Below are positions 50,212 to 58,298 of a DNA stretch of 64,000 nucleotides, one piece after another. The DNA is from Microbispora siamensis (GTDB taxonomy: Bacteria; Actinomycetota; Actinomycetes; Streptosporangiales; Streptosporangiaceae), in contig NZ_BOOF01000015.1 of the NCBI RefSeq assembly GCF_016863095.1, forward strand, positions 1-64,000. The letters are read 5' to 3'. The first letter of the stretch is position 1; every line of letters begins with the position of its first letter. The translations under genes were made by a program, and so were the position numbers. Under the pieces are notes generated by a model. That model was not told the DNA's origin. It searched no databases and saw only the letters and a list, made by a program, of their open reading frames with translations.

Positions 50212-50569
50212 TGATCACTTCCTTGAGAATGCGCTCGCTTGGCAGCGGCGCCACCTTGCCCGGAGCCCGTACGTCGACGAGCCCGAGGTCGTGCAGATCC
50301 CCGATCAGGACGCGGACCACGCCCAGCGGCAGGTCGATGTCGGACGCGATGTCCGCCACCGACGCGCCGCGGCGCGCGATCTCGAGGATCCGCCGCTGCT
50401 CGGGGCCAATGCCGGGGACGTCCCTCGGTGAGCCCGTGGTGGTCACCATGGTGATCAGATCGAGCTTGGCCCCGGAGTGCCGCGCCCGGCCCCCCGTCAG
50501 CGCGTAGGGCCGGACCAACGGCCCGGCCTCCTCGTCCATCCACTGGGGTCCCGTCATGTGGCCGCCCAT
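50192..50569 (-). CDS. cvnC: Conservon protein CvnC (DUF742)
   Basis: The 125-residue protein has the DUF742 pattern GPLVRPYALTGGRARHSGAK, then LDLITMV, and a winged-helix-like part ILEIARRGASVADIASDIDL, then GVVRVLIGDLHDLGLV. It connects CvnB and CvnD in the complex. ATG 50569 begins directly after the cvnB stop; ATG 50557 is an alternative. Confidence 0.94.
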   Translation of the reverse strand: MGGHMTGPQWMDEEAGPLVRPYALTGGRARHSGAKLDLITMVTTTGSPRDVPGIGPEQRRILEIARRGASVADIASDIDLPLGVVRVLIGDLHDLGLVDVRAPGKVAPLPSERILKEVINGLRAL

Positions 50570-50570
50570 C

Positions 50571-50978
50571 TCATGGGGAGATCCGCCGCGGGTTGGTGGA
50601 GATGTGCTGGCCCACCCGCTTGACCAGCATCGCCATCTCGTACGCGATGTGCCCGACGTCGGCGTCGGATGCGGCCAGGACGGCGAGACAGGTGCCCTGG
50701 CCCGCGGCCGTGACGAACAGGAACGCGGCCTCCATCTCCACGATGGTCTGCCTGACCTCGCCCCCGCCGAAGTGCCGCCCCGCGCCCCGCGCCAGGCTCT
50801 GGAAACCGGCCGCGACCGCGGACAGGTGCTCCGCGTCCTCCCGGCTCAGCCCCTGGGAAGCCCCGACGACGAGGCCGTCGGTGGAGAGGATCACTGCCTG
50901 GCGGACGGCGGCGACCCTGCTGATGAGATCGTCGAGCAGCCAGTTCAGTTCGCCGGTCGACGTCGCTTTGCCGGTCAT
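50571..50978 (-). CDS. cvnB: Conservon roadblock/LC7 protein CvnB
   Basis: The 135-residue protein has the roadblock domain: LNWLLDDLISRVAAVRQAVI, then LSTDGLVVGASQGLSREDAE, then HIAYEMAMLVKRVGQHI. Family members (MglB-like) modulate the GTPase. Its ATG overlaps the cvnA stop as ATGA. Confidence 0.95.
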   Translation of the reverse strand: MTGKATSTGELNWLLDDLISRVAAVRQAVILSTDGLVVGASQGLSREDAEHLSAVAAGFQSLARGAGRHFGGGEVRQTIVEMEAAFLFVTAAGQGTCLAVLAASDADVGHIAYEMAMLVKRVGQHISTNPRRISP

Positions 50979-53677
50979 TCGTCACCCTTCTCGCCGTGCG
51001 TGTTGTGTACGTGGTCGCCGGGTGCGGCCCCACCCGGCTGATCGGAGTCCTCCCGGCCCCGCAGCGCGCCGCGCTGGAAGGCGCTGAACATCGCCCTGGC
51101 CTCCTCCGGCGACCGCTCTTCCACGGTCGGGGCGGACAGCGGCGGTGTCTGCGGCGCCGTCTCCGGGGACTGGGCGCGAAGCTGCGGAGCGATGTTGGCC
51201 TGGCGAACCCTGCGCGGCAGGCCGGCGTGGGTTCCGTTGGAGACGGGGCCCCTGGCCCGCTGTTTGCTCGTCCGCTGCGCCAGGCCGTTCGCCGCCACCC
51301 CCGCGCCGGCGGGCGCCGGCTCGGACGACGGTGCGGGGGAGGGCGAAACGGACGGCGAGACGGCCGGAGAAGCGGAGGGCGCGGCCGGGCGCGGGCTCTC
51401 GAAGCCGGAGCCGAGGGGCCGCGAGGAGAGGTCGTCGCGCGTGGCGGAGGGCACGGCCTCGGTCCGCAGGGAGGCCGGCGTGAAGAACGGGGACGGCTCG
51501 GACGCGCCCGCACGCTCCTCCTCCGTCTCTCCGGGAACCTCGCTGAGAACCTCCCTGACAACCTCCCGGGGAGCAGAGCCGTGGACGCCGTCCGGAACGT
51601 CCTCCGCGACCTCCCCGGCGAGCGTACGGACCTCCCGGCGCCCACCGGCCGGGGCGGGGCCGCCCAGTCCGAGGTCGGCCTGGAGCGTGTCGCTGAGCGA
51701 GATGTCGGTGTCGTTGCCGCCTGCGGCCAGCGCGGGCTTCGCGTGGGCGCCGCGCGGGGCCGGGCCCGCGAGCGCCGCGGGCGAGCCCTCATCCACCACC
51801 AGGGTCCGCGGGATGAGCACGATCGCGGTCGTGCCACCGTACGGCGAGCTCCGCAGGACCACACTGATCTCGTGCCGGGCGGCGAGCTGGCCGACGACGA
51901 AGAGCCCGAGCCGGTCGCTGTCCGCCAGGTCGAACTCCGGCGGGTCGGCCAGCCGCGCGTTGATCTCGTCGTACTCCTCGGGCGTGAGGCCGAGACCGCG
52001 GTCCTCGATCTCCACCGCGAGCCCGTTGGCGACGACCTCTCCGCGCACCGCCACCTTCGTCTGCGGAGGCGAGAAGATCGTCGCGTTCTCCACCAGCTCG
52101 GCGATCAGGTGCACCACGTCGGCCACGGTCGCGCCGACGATGGCGGCGTTCGGCATCGGGGCCATCGAGACGCGGGTGTAGTCCTCGACCTCGGAGATCG
52201 CCGCGCGGACCACGTCGATGAGCGGCACCGGCTTGCGCCACGACCGTCCGGGCGCGGAGCCGGACAGGATGATCAGGCTCTCCGCGTGGCGGCGCATGCG
52301 GGTGGTCAGGTGGTCGAGCCGGAACAGGTCCTCCAGGCTCTCCGGGTCCTCGGCGCGGCGCTGCATCGTGTCGAGCAGCGTGAGCTGGCGGTGCAGCAGG
52401 GTCTGCTTGCGGCGGGCCAGGTTGAGGAAGACCTGGCTGACGCCGCGGCGGAGGGCGGCCTGGCCGACGGCGGCCTCCACGGCCGTGCGCTGGACGGAGC
52501 TGAACGCGTGCGCGACGTCCTCGACCTCGTTGGAGCCCGTCGCCTTGATCGGGGGCGCCTCGGCCTCGACGTCCACGTCCTCGCCCCGCCGCAGCTTCTC
52601 GACGACCTGCGGCAGCCGTACGTCGGCCAGTTCGAGCGCGGCGTCGCGCAGGCCGGCGAGGTCGCGGGCGAGACGGCGGCCGAACCGGACGGAGAAGACG
52701 ATCGTGGCGATGATCACCACGAGACCCAGGCCGCCTGCGACCAGGATGCGGAGCATGATCCCGGTGGCGACCGAGGTGGCGGAGACGCTGAGCGCGTCCG
52801 AGGCCTTCACCCGGGCCGAGTCGAGCCGGAGGATCAGCTGGTCGATGGTCGGCGACCACTTCTCGGCGTCCGCGGGGAGCGGGCCGCCGGCGCGCACCTG
52901 GTTGACGATCTGGTTCTCCAGCGCGGTGAACCGGTCGAACAGCGGCGAGGTGAGCACCTGCTCGTACGGCGCCCGCATATCACCGCTGAGGACCGGCCGG
53001 TTCTTGCCGTAGAGGAACCGCCGGGTGGCGACCCACTCGCTGAAGGCGTTCTGCTCGTCGGCCGTCATCGTGCCGCTGGCGAGCGCCCCGCGCACGAGGG
53101 CGTCCTCACGAGTGATCATCTCGTGCGCGTTGCCCATCCCCTGCATGGCGCTGGCCTGCTGGAAGGTGGCCAGGTCGGGCACCGAGACGAGCCGCTCGTA
53201 GAGCGCGAACAGGTCGTCCATGATCGAGTTGTACGCGGTGATCGCGGTCAGCCGGTCGGACCTGCCGAGCGAGACGCCCTCCCGGATCGAGGGCAGGCGT
53301 TCGAGGGAGGACAGCAGGGACTCCAGGGGCGCCACGAGGTCGTCGCTCATGGCGTCGCGGGTCGCGCTGTCGTTGGCGGACCGCTTGAAGTTGTCCGCGG
53401 CGGCGGTGGTCTTGGCCTGCTGGGCGGTGAGCGCGGCGGAGGTGTTCTGGCCGCTGCTCAGGACGCCGGCGGTCAGCGCGCGCTCGGCCTGGATCTGGGT
53501 GCCCAGGTCGGTGGAGGTCACGCCGATGGTGTCGTACAGCGTCTTGGAGCGCAGGAGGACGAGGCCGTCCCCGACCGTGAGCTTTAGGGCAAATCCCCAC
53601 ATAGCGCTCAACATGAGCAATGGTAGGAGCAGCAACAAGAAGATCTTGAACCGAATCGACCGGTTTCTCGAACCCAT
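50975..53677 (-). CDS. cvnA: Conservon sensor kinase-like protein CvnA
   Basis: The 900-residue protein starts MGSRNRSIRFKIFLLLLLPL, with two membrane helices enclosing a nitrate/nitrite-sensor-type domain (about residues 40-300), then a HAMP-like part, a dimerisation region without the usual phosphorylatable His (RRGVSQVFLNLARRKQTLLH) and an ATPase domain (LIAELVENATIFSPP, then VEIEDRGLGLTPEEYD). A long Pro/Ser/Glu-rich tail follows. Start 53677 follows GGAG; ATGs at 53692 and 53713 are alternatives. The operon lacks the cytochrome P450 (CvnE) of some conservons. Confidence 0.93.
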   Translation of the reverse strand: MGSRNRSIRFKIFLLLLLPLLMLSAMWGFALKLTVGDGLVLLRSKTLYDTIGVTSTDLGTQIQAERALTAGVLSSGQNTSAALTAQQAKTTAAADNFKRSANDSATRDAMSDDLVAPLESLLSSLERLPSIREGVSLGRSDRLTAITAYNSIMDDLFALYERLVSVPDLATFQQASAMQGMGNAHEMITREDALVRGALASGTMTADEQNAFSEWVATRRFLYGKNRPVLSGDMRAPYEQVLTSPLFDRFTALENQIVNQVRAGGPLPADAEKWSPTIDQLILRLDSARVKASDALSVSATSVATGIMLRILVAGGLGLVVIIATIVFSVRFGRRLARDLAGLRDAALELADVRLPQVVEKLRRGEDVDVEAEAPPIKATGSNEVEDVAHAFSSVQRTAVEAAVGQAALRRGVSQVFLNLARRKQTLLHRQLTLLDTMQRRAEDPESLEDLFRLDHLTTRMRRHAESLIILSGSAPGRSWRKPVPLIDVVRAAISEVEDYTRVSMAPMPNAAIVGATVADVVHLIAELVENATIFSPPQTKVAVRGEVVANGLAVEIEDRGLGLTPEEYDEINARLADPPEFDLADSDRLGLFVVGQLAARHEISVVLRSSPYGGTTAIVLIPRTLVVDEGSPAALAGPAPRGAHAKPALAAGGNDTDISLSDTLQADLGLGGPAPAGGRREVRTLAGEVAEDVPDGVHGSAPREVVREVLSEVPGETEEERAGASEPSPFFTPASLRTEAVPSATRDDLSSRPLGSGFESPRPAAPSASPAVSPSVSPSPAPSSEPAPAGAGVAANGLAQRTSKQRARGPVSNGTHAGLPRRVRQANIAPQLRAQSPETAPQTPPLSAPTVEERSPEEARAMFSAFQRGALRGREDSDQPGGAAPGDHVHNTHGEKGDE

Positions 53678-53789
53678 AGCCCACTCCTGCATTGCTGGAG
53701 GCTCGCGCCGCATTTATGGGGGAATGCACCTCCGGAAGATCGCACAGAAGGCTAGCACCGATACAGTTCTGGCGCAGTGGGAGGAACTG

Positions 53790-54602
53790 ATGATTACAGT
53801 GATCACTGGGGCTGGTGCCGGAATCGGTGCAGCTTCTGCCCTTGATCTCGCCCGGCGAGGTCACCAAATCGTGCTCGTCGGACGTACCCCGGAGAAGCTG
53901 CTCGCGGTCGCGGACCGCGCGGAACAGGCCGGGGGCAGCCGTCCGGACACGCTCCTCGCGGACTTCTCCTCCCTCGATCAGGTGCGCCGGCTGGCGGCGG
54001 AGTTGCTGGCGCGGTACGAGCGCATCGACGTGCTGATCAACAACGCCGGGGTGATGACGCCCGACCGCCGGACCACCGAGGACGGCAACGAGTGGATGAT
54101 GCAGGTCAACCACCTGGCGCCGTTCCTGCTGACGAACCTGCTCCTCGACCGGCTCACGGCGTCGTCCGCCCGGGTCGTCACCACCTCGTCGCGGGCCGGG
54201 AAGACGGGCCGCCTCGACCCCGCCGACCTGTCCAGGGAGCGGCGGCGCTGGAACGGCTGGCTGCAGTACGGCGACTCCAAGCAGGCCAACGCGCTGTTCA
54301 CCGTGTCACTCGCCGAGCGCGGCCTGGCCGCCACATGCCTCCATCCCGGGGTGCTCAAGACCTCGTTCGCCGAGGGCACGTTCTTCATGAAGCTGGTGTG
54401 GTTCCTCCCCGGCATGGGCGAGCCGCCGGAGGCCGGGGCCGAGCGCATCGTCCACCTCGCCACCCACGCCGACGGGGTCGATCACCCGGGCCGGTACTTC
54501 GTCAAGAACGCTCCCATACGAGTGCCGGAGAGGATGTCCGACCCCGCCCTCGCCGCCGCCCTGTGGGACGCGAGCCTGGCCGCCACGGGGCTGTCCGCCT
54601 GA
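53790..54602 (+). CDS. Short-chain dehydrogenase/reductase
   Basis: The 270-residue SDR has the cofactor motif TGAGAGIGAASALDL, INNAGVM, Ser in TTSSRAG and catalytic Tyr-Lys in QYGDSKQAN, so all residues are present. The form resembles retinol-dehydrogenase-like SDRs. The start at 53790 follows GGGAGGAACTG. It is divergent from cvnA with about 110 bp between. The next gene is also an SDR but does not keep the catalytic set. Confidence 0.9.
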   Translation: MITVITGAGAGIGAASALDLARRGHQIVLVGRTPEKLLAVADRAEQAGGSRPDTLLADFSSLDQVRRLAAELLARYERIDVLINNAGVMTPDRRTTEDGNEWMMQVNHLAPFLLTNLLLDRLTASSARVVTTSSRAGKTGRLDPADLSRERRRWNGWLQYGDSKQANALFTVSLAERGLAATCLHPGVLKTSFAEGTFFMKLVWFLPGMGEPPEAGAERIVHLATHADGVDHPGRYFVKNAPIRVPERMSDPALAAALWDASLAATGLSA

Positions 54603-54762
54603 AGGAACGCCGGCCTGGTATCGCCAGTCCCAGGAAGACGGGTCATCTGGCTGCTCTCCCGGTCGTCCCCGCACCCTGGAGTCACGGATGCGGAACACGA
54701 CCCGGCTCCACGAGAGCCGCGCTCCGGCCCTCGTGGCCGGTCGAGGAAAGGGAACAGCAGTC

Positions 54763-55542
54763 ATGAGCACGCTCGCACTCGTCACCGGCGCCACCTCCGG
54801 GATCGGCAGGGCCTTCGCCGAGCGCCTGGCCGCAGGTGGTCACGACCTGGTGATCGTGGGCCGGCGGAAGGAGCGCCTGGAGGAGTTCGCCGCCTCCCAT
54901 CCCGAGGTCGTGGTGCGGACCGTGGCCGCCGACCTGTCGACCGACGAGGGCATCGACACGGTCGCCGAGATCTGCGCGGCCGAGCCGCTGACCATGCTCG
55001 TGAACAACGCCGGCGTGTCCCACTACATGCCGCTCGCCGAGCTTCCCGCCGCCAAGGCCAGGGAACTCGTGCACGTCAAGGTCGTCGCCCCGACGATGCT
55101 CACCCGCGCCGCCGTCGCGGGCATGCAGGCGCGGGGCGAGGGCACGATCGTCAACGTGGCGGGGATGATCGCCTTCAGCGGCCCCGCGCCGCACGCCCAG
55201 ATGCCCCGCCGGGCCGTCTACGCCGGGACCCTGGCCCACCTCGTCGCGATGTCCCAGACCCTGAGCGCGGAACTCGAGGGCACGGGAGTCACCGTGCAGG
55301 TGCTGTGCCCCGGCGTGGTGGCCACCGAGTTCCACGAGCGTCAGGGCCTCGATATGAGCGCCGTGCCCCGCATGAGCGCCGACGACGTCGTCACGGCCAG
55401 CCTGCGCGGCCTGGAGCTGGGCGAGACCGTCTGCGCCCCGGGCGTCGAGGACGCCGGACTCCTGGACGCGGTCTTCCGGGCCGAACTCGCCGCCTTCGGA
55501 GGCCAGAGCCCGCGGCTCGCCACGCGCTACCGGGCCGTCTGA
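54763..55542 (+). CDS. SDR-fold protein lacking catalytic Ser and Lys
   Basis: The 259-residue protein has the cofactor loop TGATSGIGRAFAERL and LVNNAGVSHYMPL, and NAD(P)-preferring VGRRKERL (Arg after the second strand suggests NADPH). However, the active site reads VNVAGMIAF instead of an NVSS/NVAS form, and AVYAGTLAHL instead of YxxxK: the serine is Gly and the lysine is Leu. It may thus be inactive or act as a binding or regulatory protein. The start at 54763 follows GAGGAAAGGGA, 160 bp after the first SDR. Confidence 0.85.
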   Translation: MSTLALVTGATSGIGRAFAERLAAGGHDLVIVGRRKERLEEFAASHPEVVVRTVAADLSTDEGIDTVAEICAAEPLTMLVNNAGVSHYMPLAELPAAKARELVHVKVVAPTMLTRAAVAGMQARGEGTIVNVAGMIAFSGPAPHAQMPRRAVYAGTLAHLVAMSQTLSAELEGTGVTVQVLCPGVVATEFHERQGLDMSAVPRMSADDVVTASLRGLELGETVCAPGVEDAGLLDAVFRAELAAFGGQSPRLATRYRAV

Positions 55543-55653
55543 GCTCGGGTCGCCGCGTACGCGGCGGCAGGGCCGGGGCCGGGGGAAGAGTTCGGGCACT
55601 GTTCGCCCGCGGTTGCGCCGGTGCTCACGGACGGGTGACTAGGGTCCGGCCGC

Positions 55654-56703
55654 ATGATCGTGACCGCTCCCGCCCACCCGTCCGGCAGGGCCGTCGCCCG
55701 CGACCCGCTGCTGGACAACGCCAAGTTCCTGGCCATCGTGCTCGTCGTTTCCGGGCATCTCGTCGAGGACCTGCGGGACGTCCCCGCGGCGCATGCGCTC
55801 TACTTCTTCGTCTACCTCTTCCACATGCCGCTCTTCATCGTCGTCAGCGGCTATTTGTCTCGAAATTTCACGTTTTCTCCGGGTAAAGCGCGCAAGCTCA
55901 TCAGCGGTCTCGCGGTGCCGTACGTCCTCTTCGAGGTGGCCTATTCGCTGCCCCGCTTCCTCCTGTACGGCAAGCTGGAAATCAGCCTGCTCGACCCGTA
56001 CTACCTGACCTGGTTCCTGATGTCGCTGTTCCTCTGGCGGCTGTCCACGCCGGTCTGGCAGCAGTTGCGCCATCCCCTGGTGATCGCGGTCGGGCTGTGC
56101 CTGCTGTCGGGCACGAGCGCCCTGCCCGACGAGTTGTCGATGAACCGCACGTTCGGCCTGCTGCCGTTCTACGTGCTCGGACTCATGCTCACGCCGGAGC
56201 ACCTCGACCTCCTGCGCGGACGCCGGGCGGGGATCGCGGGCGGGGCCGTGCTGGCGGCGGCGCTCGCCGCGGCGTTCGCCGTGCACTCCCTCGTGCCGAC
56301 GGAGTGGATCCGCTGGCGGCACTCCAACCACCAGATCGGCGTGGACGACCTGACCGGCACGCTGATCCGGCTCGCCATGCTGGCGGTCGGCGCCCTGCTG
56401 GTGATGGCGTTCCTCGCGGTCACTCCGGGCCGCCGCACCTGGTTCACCGGCCTGGGCGCCGCCACGATGTACGCCTACCTGCTGCACGGGTTCGTCGTGA
56501 AGGTCGCCGAGCGCTTCCACGACGCCCTCGTCAACCCGCTCGGCGTGGCCGCCATGGCGGTCCTCGGAGCCGTGCTCGCGGCCCTGCTCTGCACGTCCCC
56601 GGTACGCAGGGCGTTCCGCTGGGCGGTGGAGCCCGACGTCTCCTGGGCCTTCACCAGACTCCGCCGGCCGGGGAAGAAGGAGCCGGCCGCGCCGGCGCGA
56701 TAG
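55654..56703 (+). CDS. Acyltransferase-3-like membrane protein
   Basis: The 349-residue protein has ten or so membrane helices and the start pattern LLDNAKFLAIVLVVSGHLVE, with catalytic His in VSGHL, then FFVYLFHMPLFIVVSGYLSR as in OafA/NolL/fucose-4-O-acetylase-like enzymes. YAYLLHGFVVKV lies near the end. Probable substrates are extracytoplasmic sugars or lipids. No partner gene is recognised beside it. Confidence 0.86.
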   Translation: MIVTAPAHPSGRAVARDPLLDNAKFLAIVLVVSGHLVEDLRDVPAAHALYFFVYLFHMPLFIVVSGYLSRNFTFSPGKARKLISGLAVPYVLFEVAYSLPRFLLYGKLEISLLDPYYLTWFLMSLFLWRLSTPVWQQLRHPLVIAVGLCLLSGTSALPDELSMNRTFGLLPFYVLGLMLTPEHLDLLRGRRAGIAGGAVLAAALAAAFAVHSLVPTEWIRWRHSNHQIGVDDLTGTLIRLAMLAVGALLVMAFLAVTPGRRTWFTGLGAATMYAYLLHGFVVKVAERFHDALVNPLGVAAMAVLGAVLAALLCTSPVRRAFRWAVEPDVSWAFTRLRRPGKKEPAAPAR

Positions 56704-56765
56704 CGATACGCGCGAAGGACACACGACGCCCTGCCGGACCGATCGGCGGCGCCCCGGGATTGTTT

Positions 56766-56804
56766 CGTTGGTGCGATTCGCGCCGCGGCGGGTGCGCACC
56801 AACG
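56766..56804. promoter_or_regulatory. Long stem-loop before the M23 peptidase gene
   Basis: CGTTGGTGCG (56766-56775) pairs perfectly with CGCACCAACG (56795-56804) around a 19-base loop, 63 bp after the acyltransferase stop and 63 bp before the peptidase start. It may end the former transcript or be a leader element; the c-di-AMP riboswitch that often precedes such peptidase genes was not recognised. Confidence 0.55.
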
Positions 56805-56866
56805 ATCCCGCTCCTACAACCGGAACTCAGTCCACAGGAGGCGCACGGGAAGCAGAAAGGACAGCG

Positions 56867-57802
56867 ATGAAAGCTTCGTCGGCAGCGGCGAGAAGCCTGA
56901 TCCTGCTCGCCGCGTTGGTCGTAGGCGTGCTCGGGGTCGCCGGTCCCGCACAGGCGGCCACCTACCACGTGACGGGTGCCGATGCCCAGGGCCTCGCCAT
57001 CCAGAGCGAGCCCCACGTCAACCATGTGATCCGCTACGTGCCCAACGGCACCGCTCTGAACGTGAGCTGCCAGGTCAACAACGGGGACCAGGTCGACGGA
57101 CGGGTCCAGTACGGCAGGCCGTTCCGCACCTGGGACCGGCTCGCGGACGGAACCTGGGTGTACGACTGGTACATGGACACCCCGACGGTGTCCACCGACG
57201 GCTACTCGCCGGGGATCCCGCACTGCGACGCGGGATCGCTGCCGGCGCTGGCGAGCGGCTGCGTGGACTGGCCGAGCTCGAAGTTCCTGCAGACCCCGCT
57301 GACCTCGGCGGCCAACGGGGGAACCGGATCCGTCGTCGCCAATCCGCACTACGGCACCGACTACCACGTCAACTGCAACACCACCGATCACATGAACCAG
57401 TACTACGCGGTCGACCTGGGCATGCGTGCGGGTGATCCGGTGCTGTCCCCCGGCGGCGCCGGCACGGTCAAGTACGCCGGGTGGGCGCCTTCCGGGTGGG
57501 AGAGTTGCGGTCAGTACATCATCGTGGACCACGGCGGCGGGTGGTGGAGCGTCGTGTGTCACCTCAGCGCCGTCTACGTCAAGGCCGGCCAGGCCATCAC
57601 GAACGACACGATCATCGGCGCGGTCGGGGCCACCGGCACATCCGAGGCCCACCTGCACTTCTCTCTGATGAAGAACGCCTCCATCACCGCCGCGGGCGGG
57701 GTGTACGGCGGACAGAACGCCCGCCCCCGGCACCTCTACCACCTGGGCTGCGGTGGCGGCTACTACGACTGGATCTCCCAGGGCATGCAGGTCTGCTACT
57801 GA
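56867..57802 (+). CDS. Secreted M23 metallopeptidase
   Basis: The 311-residue protein has a signal peptide (SLILLAALVVGVLGVAGPAQ, cleavage after QAA), a SH3-like part (GLAIQSEPHVNHVIRYVPNG) and an LytM/M23 domain: YYAVDLGM holds the metal-binding Asp, and TSEAHLHFSL the HxH motif; IIVDHGGGWWSVVCHLSAVY lies between. The usual first ligand His is not in a typical H-x3-D; here YAVD appears in its place, with several nearby histidines (NPHYGTDYHVN). It probably cuts peptidoglycan peptides. The start follows AGAAAGGACAG. Confidence 0.87.
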   Translation: MKASSAAARSLILLAALVVGVLGVAGPAQAATYHVTGADAQGLAIQSEPHVNHVIRYVPNGTALNVSCQVNNGDQVDGRVQYGRPFRTWDRLADGTWVYDWYMDTPTVSTDGYSPGIPHCDAGSLPALASGCVDWPSSKFLQTPLTSAANGGTGSVVANPHYGTDYHVNCNTTDHMNQYYAVDLGMRAGDPVLSPGGAGTVKYAGWAPSGWESCGQYIIVDHGGGWWSVVCHLSAVYVKAGQAITNDTIIGAVGATGTSEAHLHFSLMKNASITAAGGVYGGQNARPRHLYHLGCGGGYYDWISQGMQVCY

Positions 57803-57824
57803 CCTCCGCCGCCACTCCGGGTCG

Positions 57825-57862
57825 CCGCCGGGCCGGGGCCGATTCCGGCCCCGGCCCGGCGG
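57825..57862 (+). terminator. Terminator of the M23 peptidase gene
   Basis: A perfect 17-bp stem (57825-57841 with 57846-57862) around a four-base loop ATTC lies 22 bp after the stop codon. No T-run follows, but stability is very high. Confidence 0.9.
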
Positions 57863-58047
57863 TCGCGTACGGCATTGCGGAATGCGGAACTTCTGTCATT
57901 ACCTCCCCGTTCTGCAGGGTGATGGTGCAGAGTAGGGCGAATCGCGCGGCCGACGGGGCTGGGTACGGAAACCGGCTCTGTCACGGCAGGGTGATACGGG
58001 GTAACCTGCGCATTCGCGGTGCAGCCAGGAGCGGTGCGAACGACGGG

Positions 58048-58257
58048 GTGACGCGGGTGGTCGGCAGACAGGGCAGGGTCACGGGCAGGATCGGCCCGGG
58101 CCTTGTCGGCGAGGTGATGGTGCCCATCCGCGGGGGTGTCGAGGCGTTCTACGCCTATCCGAGCATTCCGGACGAGGAGATCCCGGTGGGGTCGATCGTC
58201 GTCGTCGTGGAGTATTCGCCCCCGCGTACCGTCTACGTCGCTCGCGCGGTCGTCTGA
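58048..58257 (+). CDS. NfeD-like small protein before flotillin
   Basis: The 69-residue product from GTG 58048 reads VVGRQGRVTGRIGPGLVGEV, then MVPIRGGVEAFYAYPS and IPVGSIVVVVEYSPPRTVYV. This is an OB-fold like the NfeD C-terminal domain, without its membrane part. NfeD proteins accompany flotillins, and the flotillin gene starts 41 bp downstream, so they likely function together. The start is uncertain (GTG 57991 is also in frame). Confidence 0.7.
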   Translation: MTRVVGRQGRVTGRIGPGLVGEVMVPIRGGVEAFYAYPSIPDEEIPVGSIVVVVEYSPPRTVYVARAVV

Positions 58258-58298
58258 CTCGCTCCCTCCTCCTGTCCCCCCACTACGCGGAGGCTCCA

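Noticed and set aside
50996-53587. Long plus-strand open frame antisense to cvnA
   Set aside because: No recognisable domain and typical antisense composition; cvnA has complete family features and ATGA coupling to cvnB.
56704-56866. Possible c-di-AMP (ydaO) riboswitch before the M23 peptidase
   Set aside because: Apart from a simple stem-loop, the conserved core segments of that riboswitch were not found.
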